From assembly GCA_016214955.1 (NCBI GenBank), contig JACRMN010000011.1, positions 185,897 through 249,896 on the forward strand: 64,000 nucleotides of DNA, read 5' to 3'. The notes beneath the pieces were generated by a model that saw nothing but the letters and a program-made list of their open reading frames with translations, was not told the DNA's origin and did no database searches. Below, piece after piece: positions 47,232 to 57,181 of the stretch (its first letter is position 1; each line of letters starts with the position of its first letter). The position numbers and the translations under genes are program-made. The stretch is from Deltaproteobacteria bacterium. GTDB lineage: Bacteria; Myxococcota; Myxococcia; Myxococcales; Anaeromyxobacteraceae.

Positions 47232-49730
47232 CTAGCCGAGCCCCTCGAGGTACGAGGCCCGCAGGTCCGGGTCGAGCAGCACGTCGCGGGCCTCGGCCAC
47301 CACCCGGCGCACCTCGGCGAGCCGCTCGCCCAGGCCCGGCTCGTCGAGGAGCGCCCAGCGCGGCGCGTCCAGCTCCTGCAGCAGCCTGTCGGCGCTGCTC
47401 CGGAGCTCGTAGGGCGTCGCCGAGCGGGAGACGCCGAGGATGGTGAAGTAGTCGGCGCGCCGCACCTGGTCGAGCTTCTCGGCCAGCCGGGCCAGGTCGA
47501 TGTCGGCAGTGGAGCGGGTCGTCAGCGGCTCGCTGCGGATGCGGACCGCCAGCGAGCCCACCTCCACCAGCGCCGCCAGCACCTGGCGGGCCGAGAGCGG
47601 GTCGAGCGGGCTGTCGCCGGCGATCTCGTCCACGGAGCGGAGCCCGTCGGCCAGCTCCAGCAGCCGCCGCTCCTCGCGCCCCAGCCCGAGCTCGTCGCGC
47701 GGCGGCCCGCCCAGGGCGGGCGTGAGCAGCGAGGCCGGCCCGCCCAGCAGCCGGTCGAGCCGATCGGCCCCCCAGCGGCGCCGCACCCCCTCCACGGCAA
47801 GGGCGTGGGGGCTGCGGCCGAGGGCGGTGCGCTCGTCGGGCGGGACGCGCGCCGCGGCGTGGCGCCAGGTGGCGCCGGGCTCGGCGAAGAGGGCGAACAC
47901 CACCTCCTCGGCGCGCCGCCGCACCAGGCTGGTCAGCTCCTCCGGCTTCAGGAAGCCGGCGTCGAGGAGCGCCAGCGCCGCGCGGCGCGAGGGAAGGCCG
48001 GCGCAGGCAGGAGAGGCCTGGCGGTGTTGCTCGCGGGTGATGAGGCCGAGCCGCAGCGCCACCTCCTCGACGCGCTCCGCCGGCGCGCCGCTGGTGGCGC
48101 CGACGATGCGCCCCTCCTCCCAGTAGAGGGAGCGGGGGGCGGAGCCGGCGAAGTCGAGCCTCCCGCTGAGCCGCGACCGGGCTGCGCGCGAGAGCAACCA
48201 GGCGGCGGAGCTCCGCTCGAGGGAGCCGGCCGTGAGCTCGGCCGGCACTGCCGGGGCCTGCTCCTCGAGCGGCGGGGTGGGCGCAGGCGCGGCGCCGCGG
48301 GGGGGAGGCAGCGGCTCCGGAGGCGGGGGCGGCGGCGCCTCGGCCTGCTTGCGGGCGCGGGCCGCCTGGGCCCTTCGCTTCGCCTCCTCGCGCGCGGCCA
48401 CGGCGGCGGCGACGGCCGGGGTCGTTGCCGCGCGTGCCGGCACCGGCGCGAAGCGCGGAGCGGCACGCGGCAGCGGTGGCGGCGGCGGCGGCGGCGCAGG
48501 GTGCGACACCGGCGGGGGCGTGACGCCGGGGCGGTGGGGCACTCCCTGTGGCGGCGGGCCCTCGCCAGGGGAAGGGGATGGGCTGGCCGAGGTAGGGGTC
48601 GGGGTCGGGGTCGAGGTAGGGGTCGGGGCCGGGGTCGGGGTAGGGGTCGGGGTCGGGGTCGAGGTCGGGGTCGGGGTCGGGGTCGGGGTCGGCCCTTCGA
48701 CTCGGGCCCGCAGGGGCGGACCCTCGCTCAGGGCAGGGCTGCCCCGGTCAGCACTCCTCCCCGCCTCCGGCGTCCGCGACCCACCCGGCGGCTGGCCGAT
48801 GGACCCCCCCGGCTCCTCCATCTCGAAGCCCGCCCGCGGGAACGGCACCGGGGTCGCGCTGGGCTGCGGCGTCAGCTCCTCCCGACCCTCTCCCACCTCC
48901 TCCGCGAGCTGCCGGAGCGCCTCCTCCGCCTCGCTGGTGGCCAGGGCCCGCCGCACCTCCTCCTCCGCGCGGGCCCGCGCCTCCGCCTCCGCATCGATCC
49001 GGCCGCGCTCCTCCAGCTCGATCTCCTCCTCGCGCCGCCGCTGCGCCTCGCGCTCCCGCCGGGAGCGCTCCTCGGCGCCCGCCCGCCGCAGCTCCTCGGC
49101 CCGCGCGCGGAGAGCCTCGGCGGCACGGCGCCGGTCCTCCGCGTCCGGAGAGGTGGGAGCCGGGGTCGCCCTGGTGGGCTGCGTCGGCGGTGCCGCCGGC
49201 TTCGGGCCGGCGGTGGGGCCTGCGCCTGGGGTTGCGGTCGGGGTCGCGGGCGCGGTCGGGGTCGGGGTCGCGGCAACGGGTGGGCTCGCGGTCGGGCCCA
49301 CGGACGAAGCCGAGGAGCCCGCCGCCCGGCCGGAGGGCTGGGGCGGCGCGGCGGGAGGGCTGGCAGCAGGCTGGGCCGCGGGGGCGCGCGGCACCTTCAG
49401 GATCCGGCGCAGCTCCTCGGCGAGCAGGCCGGGGTCGAGGGGGCGGGTGAGGACGGTGCCCGGCGCCTCCTCCTCCGGCGCGCCCAGCAGGAGCAGCGGC
49501 AGGTCGCGCGTGGCCTCGTCCGCGGCCAGGCGCCGCGCCAGCCGGAGCCCCTCCCCGTTCTCGCAGTCGGGCGCCACCAGCACCAGCTCGGGCCGCCGCG
49601 CCGCCAGGGCCGCCATGGCATCGGTGGCGTTCGTGGCCAGGTGGGCCAGGGCGCCCTCTCGCAGGAGGACGCGCTTCACCGCCGAGATCTCGGCGATGTC
49701 GTCGTCGACGAGGAGGACCCGGCGCGGCAC
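47232..49730 (-). CDS. Pseudo-receiver / DUF4388 / J-like multidomain protein with Thr-Pro repeats
   Basis: 832 residues from GTG 49730. Residues 1-115: receiver-like fold with [11 protein letters not shown] but the phospho-acceptor position is Ala (LVLVAPD) and the conserved Lys is Arg (TRPLD), so a pseudo-receiver. Then a Pro/Thr linker, a charged coiled coil (~200-300: [20 protein letters not shown]), a TPTPTPTS tract encoded by the GGTCGG hexamer, a poly-Pro stretch, a DUF4388 domain (~495-600: [20 protein letters not shown]) and a C-terminal J-like domain ([18 protein letters not shown]) without HPD. Such architecture recalls myxobacterial polarity or motility scaffolds. It is 145 bases after priA, 45 before the glycosyltransferase. 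Confidence 0.82.
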   Translation of the reverse strand: MPRRVLLVDDDIAEISAVKRVLLREGALAHLATNATDAMAALAARRPELVLVAPDCENGEGLRLARRLAADEATRDLPLLLLGAPEEEAPGTVLTRPLDPGLLAEELRRILKVPRAPAAQPAASPPAAPPQPSGRAAGSSASSVGPTASPPVAATPTPTAPATPTATPGAGPTAGPKPAAPPTQPTRATPAPTSPDAEDRRRAAEALRARAEELRRAGAEERSRREREAQRRREEEIELEERGRIDAEAEARARAEEEVRRALATSEAEEALRQLAEEVGEGREELTPQPSATPVPFPRAGFEMEEPGGSIGQPPGGSRTPEAGRSADRGSPALSEGPPLRARVEGPTPTPTPTPTSTPTPTPTPTPAPTPTSTPTPTPTSASPSPSPGEGPPPQGVPHRPGVTPPPVSHPAPPPPPPPLPRAAPRFAPVPARAATTPAVAAAVAAREEAKRRAQAARARKQAEAPPPPPPEPLPPPRGAAPAPTPPLEEQAPAVPAELTAGSLERSSAAWLLSRAARSRLSGRLDFAGSAPRSLYWEEGRIVGATSGAPAERVEEVALRLGLITREQHRQASPACAGLPSRRAALALLDAGFLKPEELTSLVRRRAEEVVFALFAEPGATWRHAAARVPPDERTALGRSPHALAVEGVRRRWGADRLDRLLGGPASLLTPALGGPPRDELGLGREERRLLELADGLRSVDEIAGDSPLDPLSARQVLAALVEVGSLAVRIRSEPLTTRSTADIDLARLAEKLDQVRRADYFTILGVSRSATPYELRSSADRLLQELDAPRWALLDEPGLGERLAEVRRVVAEARDVLLDPDLRASYLEGLG
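48588..48738. repeat. Dispersed element: hexamer tract plus 32-base core (copy B), inside a CDS
   Basis: About 17 units of GGTC(GG/GA) and GGTAGG run from 48588 to 48692, followed by CCCTTCGACTCGGG and the 32-base core 48707-48738, which matches 18557-18588 with three differences. On the coding (minus) strand the tract reads ACC-CCG, giving Thr-Pro and Thr-Ser. A second shorter tract lies in the same gene at about 49235-49275. Confidence 0.8.
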
Positions 49731-49875
49731 GCGCGTTCGATGATGGATCGCGGATGGGGGGGCGGCAAGCCGGCGCCTCCACGGCGCGTGCGGGCGATAG
49801 CGCCTGCCGGAGGTGCAGGGAGCAGGGGACGGTGGCCGCCCGCCGGCGGCCTGCTGGAGGGAAACGCCAGTCGGG

Positions 49876-52077
49876 CTACAGCAGAGCGTTCGGGTCCACG
49901 TCGAACCGGACCGCGGCCCCGCCGGGCGGGTGCTCGGCCACCGGCCGGAGCGCCCGGTGGATCCTGCGCAGCGCCGACGGGTCGGCGGCCCGGAAGAGGA
50001 GCTGCCACCGGCTCCGGCCCCGGAGCCGCTCCAGCGCCGCCGGCGCCGGGCCGAGCATGGCCACGTCGCTGCCGAGCGCCGGGAGCGCCGCCGCCGCCAG
50101 CGCCTCGGCGGTGCGCCGCGCCCCCGCCTCCGAGCCCTCGACCCGCACCGCGACCAGCCGCTGGTAGGGCGGCCAGCCGTGGGCCCGGCGCGAGGCCAGC
50201 TCCTGCTCGGCGAAGCGGGCGTAGTCGTGGGTGGCGGCGCAGGCCACCGCCGGTGTGCCCGGGTTCCAGGTCTGCACCAGCACCCGGCCGGCGTCTCCGC
50301 CGCGGCCGGCCCGGCCCGCAACCTGGGTGAGGAGCTGGAAGGTGCGCTCGGCGGCGCGGAAGTCGGGGAGCGACAGGCCGGTGTCGGCCAGCACCACGCC
50401 CACCAGGGTCACGCCGGGGAAGTCGTGCCCCTTGGTGACCATCTGCGTGCCCACCAGCACGTCGATCTCGCGCCGGGCGAAGCGGGCCAGCACCGCGGCC
50501 ACGTCGCCGGCGCTGCCCACCGCGTCGCGGTCGAGCCGCTCCACCCGCGCCTCGGGCAGGAGCTTCCGGGCCGCCGCCTCCACCTGCTCGGTGCCCACGC
50601 CCAGCCCGATCCGCGGCCCGCCGCAGGCCGGGCAGTCGTCGGTGCGCCGCTCGGCGTGGCCGCAGTAGTGGCAGAGCAGGAGCCCGCGGCGCTGGTGGAA
50701 GGTGAGCGACACCGCGCAGGAGGGGCAGCGGGCCTCCTGGCCGCAGGCCTCGCACAGCACCAGCGTCTGGAAGCCGCGGCGGTTGAGGAAGAGGATGGCC
50801 TGGCGCCCCTCGCCCACCGTGGCCGCCAGCGCGTCGGCCAGCGGCGGCGAGAGCAGCCCGAAGGCCGGCACGGTGCGGCGCAGCCTCGCCAGGTCCACGA
50901 GCTCCACCGGCGGCATGGGCCGGTCGTCGATGCGGCGGGGCAGCTCCAGCAGCCGGTAGCGCCCGCGGCGCGTGTTCTCCAGCGTCTCCAGCGAGGGCGT
51001 GGCCGAGCCCAGCAGGCACACCGCTCCGGCCTCGCGGGCCCGCACCACCGCCAGGTCGCGCGCCTGGTAGGGCGGCCCGTCCTCCTGCTTGAAGGAGCCG
51101 TCGTGCTCCTCGTCCACCACCACGATGCCCAGCTCCTGCACCGGGGCGAAGACGGCGCTGCGCACGCCCACGCAGATGCGGGCCTCGCCGTGGCGGAGCC
51201 GCAGCCACTCGGCGTGGCGCTCGGCATCGGAGAGGCCGGAGTGGAGCAGGGCCACGTCGTCGCCGAAGCGGGCCCGGAAGCGGCCGGCGAGCTGCGGCGT
51301 GAGCGCGATCTCCGGCACCAGCACCAGCGCCCCCTTGCCCGCGGCCCGGAGCCGGCCGATGGCCTGGAGGTACACCTCGGTCTTGCCCGAGCCGGTGACG
51401 CCGTGGAGCAGGTAGGTGGCGAAGCCGCCGGCGCCGGTGACCGCCTCCAGGGCCGCCGCCTGCTCGGCGGTGAGCGGCAGCGGCTCGGCGCGGGCGTCGA
51501 GCAGCCCCCCCTGGGCCACGCGGCTCCCGGCGTCGACGCGTGCCAGCCCGCGGCGGGTGAGGGCCAGCAACGCGGCCCGCCCCTGGGGGAAGGCGGTGCG
51601 CAGCTCCTCCAGCGGGATGCGGCCGCGGGCCAGCAGGTACTCGAGCACCGCGTGCTGGGCGCGGGCGCGGCGGGCCAGCGACGGGAGCGCCTCGGCCGCC
51701 CCCTCGGTGGGCGCGGCCCACTCCACCCCGCGCCGGGCCGGCGCCGCCTTGCCCCGCCGGGCGTTGAGGCCGGGGGGCAGCGCTGCCCGGTGAAGCTCGC
51801 CGGGCGGGCAGAGGTAATACTCCTCGGCCCAGCGCAGGAGCTTCACCAGGTCCGGCGTGAAGAGCGGGAAGGTGTCGAGCACCTCGGCGAGGTCGCGCAG
51901 CTCGACGCCCGCCGGGGCGCTGGTGGGGAAGCCCACCACGTAGCCGGTGGCCCGCGGGCTCCGGCCGAAAGGCACGGCCACGCGCCGGCCGAGGGTGACC
52001 TCGGCGGCGAGGTGGGAGGGTACGCGGTAGGTGAACGTCCCCCGCACCGCCGCGGCCACGGCGACCTCTACGAGCAC
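49876..52077 (-). CDS. priA: Primosomal helicase PriA
   Basis: 733 residues, restarts stalled replication forks. N-terminal 3'-end binding domain ([36 protein letters not shown]), Walker [20 protein letters not shown] box [13 protein letters not shown], zinc-binding Cys cluster ([29 protein letters not shown]) and AGRAGRGG motif VI. Start ATG 52077. It lies 86 bases after the cytochrome c gene. Confidence 0.96.
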   Translation of the reverse strand: MLVEVAVAAAVRGTFTYRVPSHLAAEVTLGRRVAVPFGRSPRATGYVVGFPTSAPAGVELRDLAEVLDTFPLFTPDLVKLLRWAEEYYLCPPGELHRAALPPGLNARRGKAAPARRGVEWAAPTEGAAEALPSLARRARAQHAVLEYLLARGRIPLEELRTAFPQGRAALLALTRRGLARVDAGSRVAQGGLLDARAEPLPLTAEQAAALEAVTGAGGFATYLLHGVTGSGKTEVYLQAIGRLRAAGKGALVLVPEIALTPQLAGRFRARFGDDVALLHSGLSDAERHAEWLRLRHGEARICVGVRSAVFAPVQELGIVVVDEEHDGSFKQEDGPPYQARDLAVVRAREAGAVCLLGSATPSLETLENTRRGRYRLLELPRRIDDRPMPPVELVDLARLRRTVPAFGLLSPPLADALAATVGEGRQAILFLNRRGFQTLVLCEACGQEARCPSCAVSLTFHQRRGLLLCHYCGHAERRTDDCPACGGPRIGLGVGTEQVEAAARKLLPEARVERLDRDAVGSAGDVAAVLARFARREIDVLVGTQMVTKGHDFPGVTLVGVVLADTGLSLPDFRAAERTFQLLTQVAGRAGRGGDAGRVLVQTWNPGTPAVACAATHDYARFAEQELASRRAHGWPPYQRLVAVRVEGSEAGARRTAEALAAAALPALGSDVAMLGPAPAALERLRGRSRWQLLFRAADPSALRRIHRALRPVAEHPPGGAAVRFDVDPNALL

Positions 52078-52163
52078 GGGCGGAGTCTAGCAGGGACGTC
52101 CGGCGCCGCCCGCCACCCGGAAGGTGGGCGCGGGGGCGCCGGGCAGGAGAGGCGGAGGGCCGG

Positions 52164-52457
52164 CTACTTCAGGCCCTTGACGAAAGCGGCGACGGCCTTG
52201 TGCTGCTCGGCGGAGAGCCCCTTCACCGCCATCATCTTGGTGCCCGGCTTGCCATCGGTGGAGACCTTCTCGATCTCGGCAGCGGTCAGCTTGGTTCCCA
52301 GCAGGCTCTTCACCTTGAGGGCCTTGCCCATGGGGACCTCGCCCTTGCCGTCCGGGCCGTGGCAGCTGGCGCACTTGGCCTTGAAGAGGGCGGCGCCGTC
52401 CTCGGCGAGGGCCGGGGCGGCGAGGACGAGGGCAAGGGCGGCGGCGAGCGTCTTCAT
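52164..52457 (-). CDS. Small periplasmic cytochrome c
   Basis: 97 residues with a signal peptide (MKTLAAALALVLAAPALA). A single haem site CASCH at ~30-34, with Met ligand candidates in TKMMAVKGL. It is a class I monohaem cytochrome of about 8 kDa. AAGGAGGTC precedes the ATG. The partner oxidoreductase is not in the window; the CcmH-like/DsbA protein at 6.2-7.1 kb could bear on cytochrome maturation. Confidence 0.93.
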   Translation of the reverse strand: MKTLAAALALVLAAPALAEDGAALFKAKCASCHGPDGKGEVPMGKALKVKSLLGTKLTAAEIEKVSTDGKPGTKMMAVKGLSAEQHKAVAAFVKGLK

Positions 52458-52518
52458 GGTGTGAGACCTCCTTGGAAGAAGGAACGTCAGTCTAGGCCGC
52501 CGTATTCAGGGCGGCGAA

Positions 52519-53279
52519 TCAGAAGATGGAGTCCGGGACCTTGGGATTGCCGAGAACGCGCTCCGTCACCAGCCGGAGCACCGGCTGCCCAGCGGCCAGC
52601 ACCTCCACGGCGCGGGGGAAGAGGTCGCCTCCGGTGGAAGAGCCCCAGTCGAGGAAGCGGACCTCGTGGCGGGCGCCGCCCAGCGTGGCGGCCAGCCGCA
52701 GGGGCTGGTAGCCCTGCTTGTCCACCCAGGCGAGCGCCTTCTCGCCGTTCGGCTTCCCGCCGATGACGTAGGCCACCCGGCCGCCGGCCCGCCCCAGCGA
52801 GATCTCGTCGAGGGAGACGCCCAGGGCCGAGAGGGCCTGTACCCAGGGCCGCTCCGGCTCGGCGCCGCCGGGCCGCTCCCCCAGGAGCGCGCACACCGCC
52901 TGCAGCGCCGCCACCGCCGCCGGGATCCTCTCCAGGCCGCGGACCCCATGCAGCCGGCTCCCCTTCTGAGAAACGGCGGGCCGCTCGGCGGGCGCGGCGT
53001 CGGGCAGCGCCAGCTCCAGGCGGCACTTCCCGGGCACCTTCACCGTCAGGAAAGCGGGGGAGGAGGCCTCGTTGCCCAGCAGCGGGACACCGGCGCCCGC
53101 GGCCCGCACCGCCGCCTCGCCCAGGAAGGTGACGGTGCCCTGCACCTCCATGGTGGCCACCGCCTGCTCCTCGCGCTTCTGCGAGAGCCGCTTCAGCACC
53201 GCGGTGGCCGGCGGGACGTAGGCCTGCGCCGCGCCCCAGGCCAGGGCGCCGGCGAGGCCGACCGCCAGCCGCAGCGCCT

Positions 53280-53283
<4 letters not shown>
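52519..53283 (-). CDS. Exported hypothetical protein downstream of galU
   Basis: 254 residues from GTG 53283, which overlaps the galU stop (GTGA). A signal peptide, VKALRLAVGLAGALAWGAAQA, is followed by a mostly beta protein (AVATMEVQGTVTFLGEA, FLTVKVPGKCRLELALP, YQPLRLAATLGGARHEVRFL). The alternating strands are somewhat like outer-membrane lipoprotein-sorting (LolA-type) folds, but I cannot assign it. Coupling to galU hints at an envelope role. Confidence 0.7.
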
Positions 53284-54149
<866 letters not shown>

Positions 54150-54206
54150 GGGCGGCGACTGTAGCGGCCCGCGGGCCGGGCGGGAAGTGCCGCGCGAAGG
54201 CGACGC

Positions 54207-54926
54207 TCAGCGGGCGGCGGCCCGCTCCGCCAGGTACTGGCGGTGGACGCCGTCGAGGTCCGGGCGGAAGGGCTGGTCCTCCAGCACCCGTGCCCGGCGC
54301 ATGCGGTCGAGGCGGAACATGCGGACCACGCCCCGCTCCCGGTCGCGGCACAGCAGGTACCAGGCGGGCAGCTCGACGAGCAGCCCGTGGGGCTCGACGG
54401 TGCGGCTGCTGGCCTGCCCGCGGCGGTCGACGTAGTCGAAGGCCAGGCAGGCGCAGGAGGCGAAGGCCCGCTCCACCGCCGACAGGAGCCCCGGCGACGG
54501 GGCGCGGAGCTCCGCGTAGATGCGCGCCGACGCCGGGCGGCCCACCACCACCCGCCGCGCCAGCGCGCGCAGGGCGCGAGCCCGCTCCCGGGGCAGGCTG
54601 GCCATCACCTTGTCGAGCGCGCTCCGGGCGGCGTGGCCCCAGGGGGTGGAGGCGGCGGCCGCCGCCAGCGTCGCCGAGAGCCACAGGGCGATGACCTCGC
54701 CGAGGGCGAAGTGCACCGAGACCAGGCCCCGGTCCGCTTCGAGGCGGAAGCCGCCCCCGGGGCCGGCCTGCGCCTCCACCGGCACGCCCTGGTCGCGCAG
54801 GGCGGTGAGGTCGCGCAGCACGGTGCGCTCGCTCACGCCCAGCTCGCCGGCCAGCTCCCGGGCGGTGGCGCTCTCGCGGCCGCGGAGCAGCGACTGGAGG
54901 TGGGCGACGCGCTCGAGCCGGCTCAT
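54207..54926 (-). CDS. WYL-domain (YafY-type) transcriptional regulator
   Basis: 239 residues. N-terminal HTH (LERVAHLQSLLRGRESATAR, LAGELGVSERTVLRDLTALRD with a wing VPVEAQAGPGGGFRL) and a WYL-like ligand domain (SSRTVEPHGLLVELPAWYLLC, RMFRLDRMRRARVLEDQPF). The middle WYL residues are AWYLL. It diverges from an alpha/beta-hydrolase gene, with a TGACA-N5-TGTCA dyad in the 58-base gap. Confidence 0.9.
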   Translation of the reverse strand: MSRLERVAHLQSLLRGRESATARELAGELGVSERTVLRDLTALRDQGVPVEAQAGPGGGFRLEADRGLVSVHFALGEVIALWLSATLAAAAASTPWGHAARSALDKVMASLPRERARALRALARRVVVGRPASARIYAELRAPSPGLLSAVERAFASCACLAFDYVDRRGQASSRTVEPHGLLVELPAWYLLCRDRERGVVRMFRLDRMRRARVLEDQPFRPDLDGVHRQYLAERAAAR

Positions 54927-54946
54927 GCGGGGGGTCCCTCCATACC

Positions 54947-54961
54947 TGACAGATGTTGTCA
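54947..54961. promoter_or_regulatory. TGACA-N5-TGTCA operator candidate
   Basis: A perfect 5-base inverted repeat (54947-54951 and 54957-54961) in the 58-base space between the divergent WYL regulator and hydrolase starts. This is the expected place for the WYL protein to control both genes. Confidence 0.6.
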
Positions 54962-54984
54962 TGGTTCGGGGCGAGGCTGCAGCC

Positions 54985-55809
54985 ATGCGAACGGCACTTC
55001 TCCTGCTCGCGGCCGCCGGCTGCGCCACCTCCCCAGGGACCTCCTCCATGACCCTCCCGTCCGCCTCCCCCGTCGCCCTCCACGCCGACGACGGCGGCCC
55101 ACCCGGCCCCGTCCCGGTGGTCTTCCTGCACTCGGCCGCTGGCGACGGCACCCACTTCGCCGCGCAGCTGGCCCACCTGCGCGCCACGCGCCGCGCCCTG
55201 GCGCTCGACCTGCGCGGCCACGGCCGCTCGCCAGCGGGCGCGTCGCTGGAGGTGGACGACGCGGCCGGCGACGTGCTGGCGGCGCTCGACGCCCGAGGCG
55301 TCGACCGCTTCACGCTGGTGGGCCACTCCTGGGGCGGCGCGGTGGCGGTGGCGGTCGCCGGGCGAGCTCCGCAGCGCGTCGCGGGGCTCCTGCTCCTCGA
55401 TCCGGCCTCCGACGGGCGGCTCCTGCCGCCGGAGGTGGCCGAGGGGCTACGTCGCTCGCTGCGCGACGACTACCAGGGCGTGGTGCGCGCCTACTGGGCG
55501 TCGATGCTCGTCGGAGCGCGGCCGGCGGTGCGGGAGCGGCTCCTCTCCGAGATCGACCGGGCCCCCCGGTCGCTGGTGATCGGCACGCTCGACTCCCTGC
55601 TCACCTTCGACCCGGTGACGCCGCTCGGGCGCTACCGCGGGCCGCGCCGCACGGTGATCACGCCGCTCAACGACCGGCCCGACGCCTACCAGAACCGGGT
55701 GCCCGACCTCCCGGCGACGCGGGTGGAGGGCACCGGTCACTGGCTCCACCTCGACGCGCCGGAGGAGGTGAACGGCATCCTCGACGCCTTCCTCGCCGGG
55801 GTCCGGTAG
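54985..55809 (+). CDS. Alpha/beta-hydrolase lipoprotein (WYL-linked)
   Basis: 274 residues from ATG 54985. Lipobox LAAAGC (Cys 12). Canonical hydrolase: oxyanion HSAAGDGTHF, LDLRGHGRSPAG, nucleophile elbow VGHSWGGAVA (Ser), catalytic His in EGTGHWLHLDAPEE. It probably acts on a small ester or epoxide in the periplasm. Divergent WYL gene suggests inducible expression. Confidence 0.88.
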   Translation: MRTALLLLAAAGCATSPGTSSMTLPSASPVALHADDGGPPGPVPVVFLHSAAGDGTHFAAQLAHLRATRRALALDLRGHGRSPAGASLEVDDAAGDVLAALDARGVDRFTLVGHSWGGAVAVAVAGRAPQRVAGLLLLDPASDGRLLPPEVAEGLRRSLRDDYQGVVRAYWASMLVGARPAVRERLLSEIDRAPRSLVIGTLDSLLTFDPVTPLGRYRGPRRTVITPLNDRPDAYQNRVPDLPATRVEGTGHWLHLDAPEEVNGILDAFLAGVR

Positions 55810-55813
55810 CCGC

Positions 55814-56260
55814 TCAGGCGCGCGCCGCGGCCCGCTCTCGCAGCCTCGCCCCGGCCCAGACGCAGGGCAGGGCGAGGGCCACGAGCGCCAGGGGATACCA
55901 GTGCGGGCCGAACTCCGGCCCGCGGTTCCAGGTGGCGACGGCGCCGGCCGTGGCCGCCGCCAGGCCGACGGCGCCCAGGACGAGCGCGTGGCGCATCGGG
56001 CGGGCCGGCGCCAGCCGGGCGGTGAGCCAGCCGCCGGCGACCGTGTAGACCGAGCGGTACGCGGTCGCCAGCACGAAGAGCCCGTCGGCCATCGGCTGCC
56101 CGAAGGGCGGGAAGACCCCGGTGGCGTGCAGGAGCGCGTCGGTGGCCACCGAGAGGACGAAGGTGAGGGCGAATCCGGCGGCCACCGCGCCGGCGCTGCG
56201 GAGGGGGTGGCCGGCCGCGGCCCGCGCCGGGGCCTGCGGGGTGGCGCTGGCGGTGCTCAT
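55814..56260 (-). CDS. Small four-helix membrane protein of the second ArsR module
   Basis: 148 residues with four hydrophobic helices (AGAVAAGFALTFVLSVATDAL, MADGLFVLATAYRSVYTVAG, ALVLGAVGLAAATAGAVATW, YPLALVALALPCVWAGARL; all partial). ATG 56260 overlaps the AHSA1 stop. I know no function, but similar small membrane proteins often trail ArsR-AHSA1 pairs. Confidence 0.75.
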   Translation of the reverse strand: MSTASATPQAPARAAAGHPLRSAGAVAAGFALTFVLSVATDALLHATGVFPPFGQPMADGLFVLATAYRSVYTVAGGWLTARLAPARPMRHALVLGAVGLAAATAGAVATWNRGPEFGPHWYPLALVALALPCVWAGARLRERAAARA

Positions 56261-56751
56261 CGGGCGAGCGCCTTCCCGAGCCTGGCGAGCTCCATCTCCC
56301 AGCCCTGGACGGCGCGGCCGGTCCAGATCTCGTCGTGCATGGCCTCGAAGGTGAGGGTGAGCTTCGTGCCCTTGCCCTCGGGCGCGAGCTCCACCAGGTA
56401 GGCCACGTCGTAGGGCTCGACTCCCGGGATGAAGTCGGCGGCGTGCAGGTAGGCGAGCCGCCGCGGGGGCACCACCTCGGTGATGCGGATGCGGGCGGCG
56501 GTGGAGAGCGGCGCGTTGGCCTGCTTCATGAACGCGATCTGGTCCGGGCCGGTGGCGATCATGTCGTAGAGCAGCTCGCCGCCGGGGCGGAGCTCCAGCT
56601 TCTTCACCTTCACCTCGAAGCCGTCCGGCCCCCACCAGGCCTCGATGCCCTGGCGGGTGGTCCACATCTCCCAGACCTCCTCGAGGGTCGCCTGGTAGGT
56701 CCGCTCCAGGGTGATCCGGCGGCGGGGGGCTGCCTGCGGCCTGCTAGCCAT
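56257..56751 (-). CDS. AHSA1/SRPBCC-family protein (second module)
   Basis: 164 residues. RRRITLERTYQATLEEVWEM, WWGPDGFEVKVKKLELRPGG and the C-terminal helix QGWEMELARLGKAL are standard AHSA1 features (compare Aha1/START fold). Ligand unknown. Its ATG overlaps the ArsR gene by 8 bases, so the pair is coupled. Confidence 0.9.
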   Translation of the reverse strand: MASRPQAAPRRRITLERTYQATLEEVWEMWTTRQGIEAWWGPDGFEVKVKKLELRPGGELLYDMIATGPDQIAFMKQANAPLSTAARIRITEVVPPRRLAYLHAADFIPGVEPYDVAYLVELAPEGKGTKLTLTFEAMHDEIWTGRAVQGWEMELARLGKALAR

Positions 56752-57091
56752 GCGTGCTCTCCTTGCGATGCGGTCGGGCCCCCTGCTTGCGCTGCAGCGC
56801 CAGGCCGAGCCGGTCGAGCCGCGCCTCCCAGAGCGCGCGGTACCGGCTCACCCAGGCGTCGATGTCGCGGAACGGCTCGGCCCGCAGCGAGTAGAGCCGC
56901 CGCGGCCCGTCGGGTCGGACCTGGACGAAGCCGGCCTCGTGGAGGATGCGCAGGTGGCGCGAGACGCCCGACTGGTGGATGTCCACCTGCTCCACCAGGT
57001 CGTTCACCGACCGCTCGCCGGCCAGCAGCGCCTCCACCAGGAGGAGCCGCGTCGGGTCGGCCAGGGTCTGGAAGGCCACCGCATTCGCCAT
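56744..57091 (-). CDS. ArsR-family repressor (second ArsR-AHSA1 module)
   Basis: 115 residues. FQTLADPTRLLLVEALLAGE, VNDLVEQVDIHQSGVSRHLRIL (recognition helix), PDGPRRLYSLRAEPF (wing), then an AHSA1-partner C-terminal helix. No metal Cys. No Shine-Dalgarno lies before the ATG and a promoter -10 ends 7 bases ahead, so the mRNA may be leaderless. Repeated GCGCATAT sites overlap this promoter. Confidence 0.92.
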   Translation of the reverse strand: MANAVAFQTLADPTRLLLVEALLAGERSVNDLVEQVDIHQSGVSRHLRILHEAGFVQVRPDGPRRLYSLRAEPFRDIDAWVSRYRALWEARLDRLGLALQRKQGARPHRKESTHG

Positions 57092-57092
57092 G

Positions 57093-57126
57093 GCGCATAT
57101 GTATGAGCGCGCATATCTGGAAGCAA
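57093..57126 (-). promoter_or_regulatory. Promoter and direct-repeat operator of the second ArsR gene
   Basis: On the minus strand TTGCTT (57126-57121), 17 bases, TACATA (57103-57098), then the ATG at 57091, so transcription would start at or near the A of the start codon. GCGCATAT occurs twice in the same orientation (57093-57100 and 57109-57116), 16 bases apart, across the promoter, consistent with autorepression. Confidence 0.55.
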
Positions 57127-57160
57127 GCGGTGAACCCTCCTGGGCCGAGGGCGAGGCTCA

Positions 57161-57177
57161 GGTCGGGGTCGCGGTCG
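57161..57177. repeat. Short GGTCGG/GGTCGC tract
   Basis: GGTCGGGGTCGCGGTCG sits just beyond the stop of the M61 peptidase gene, between it and the ArsR promoter. Same hexamer as the longer tracts; too short to be sure it is not chance in such GC-rich DNA. Confidence 0.4.
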
Positions 57178-57181
57178 CCCC

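Noticed and set aside
48588-48692. Regular short repeats that could suggest a CRISPR array
   Set aside because: Units are six bases with no spacers, they are read in frame as Thr-Pro inside a gene, and no cas gene is present.
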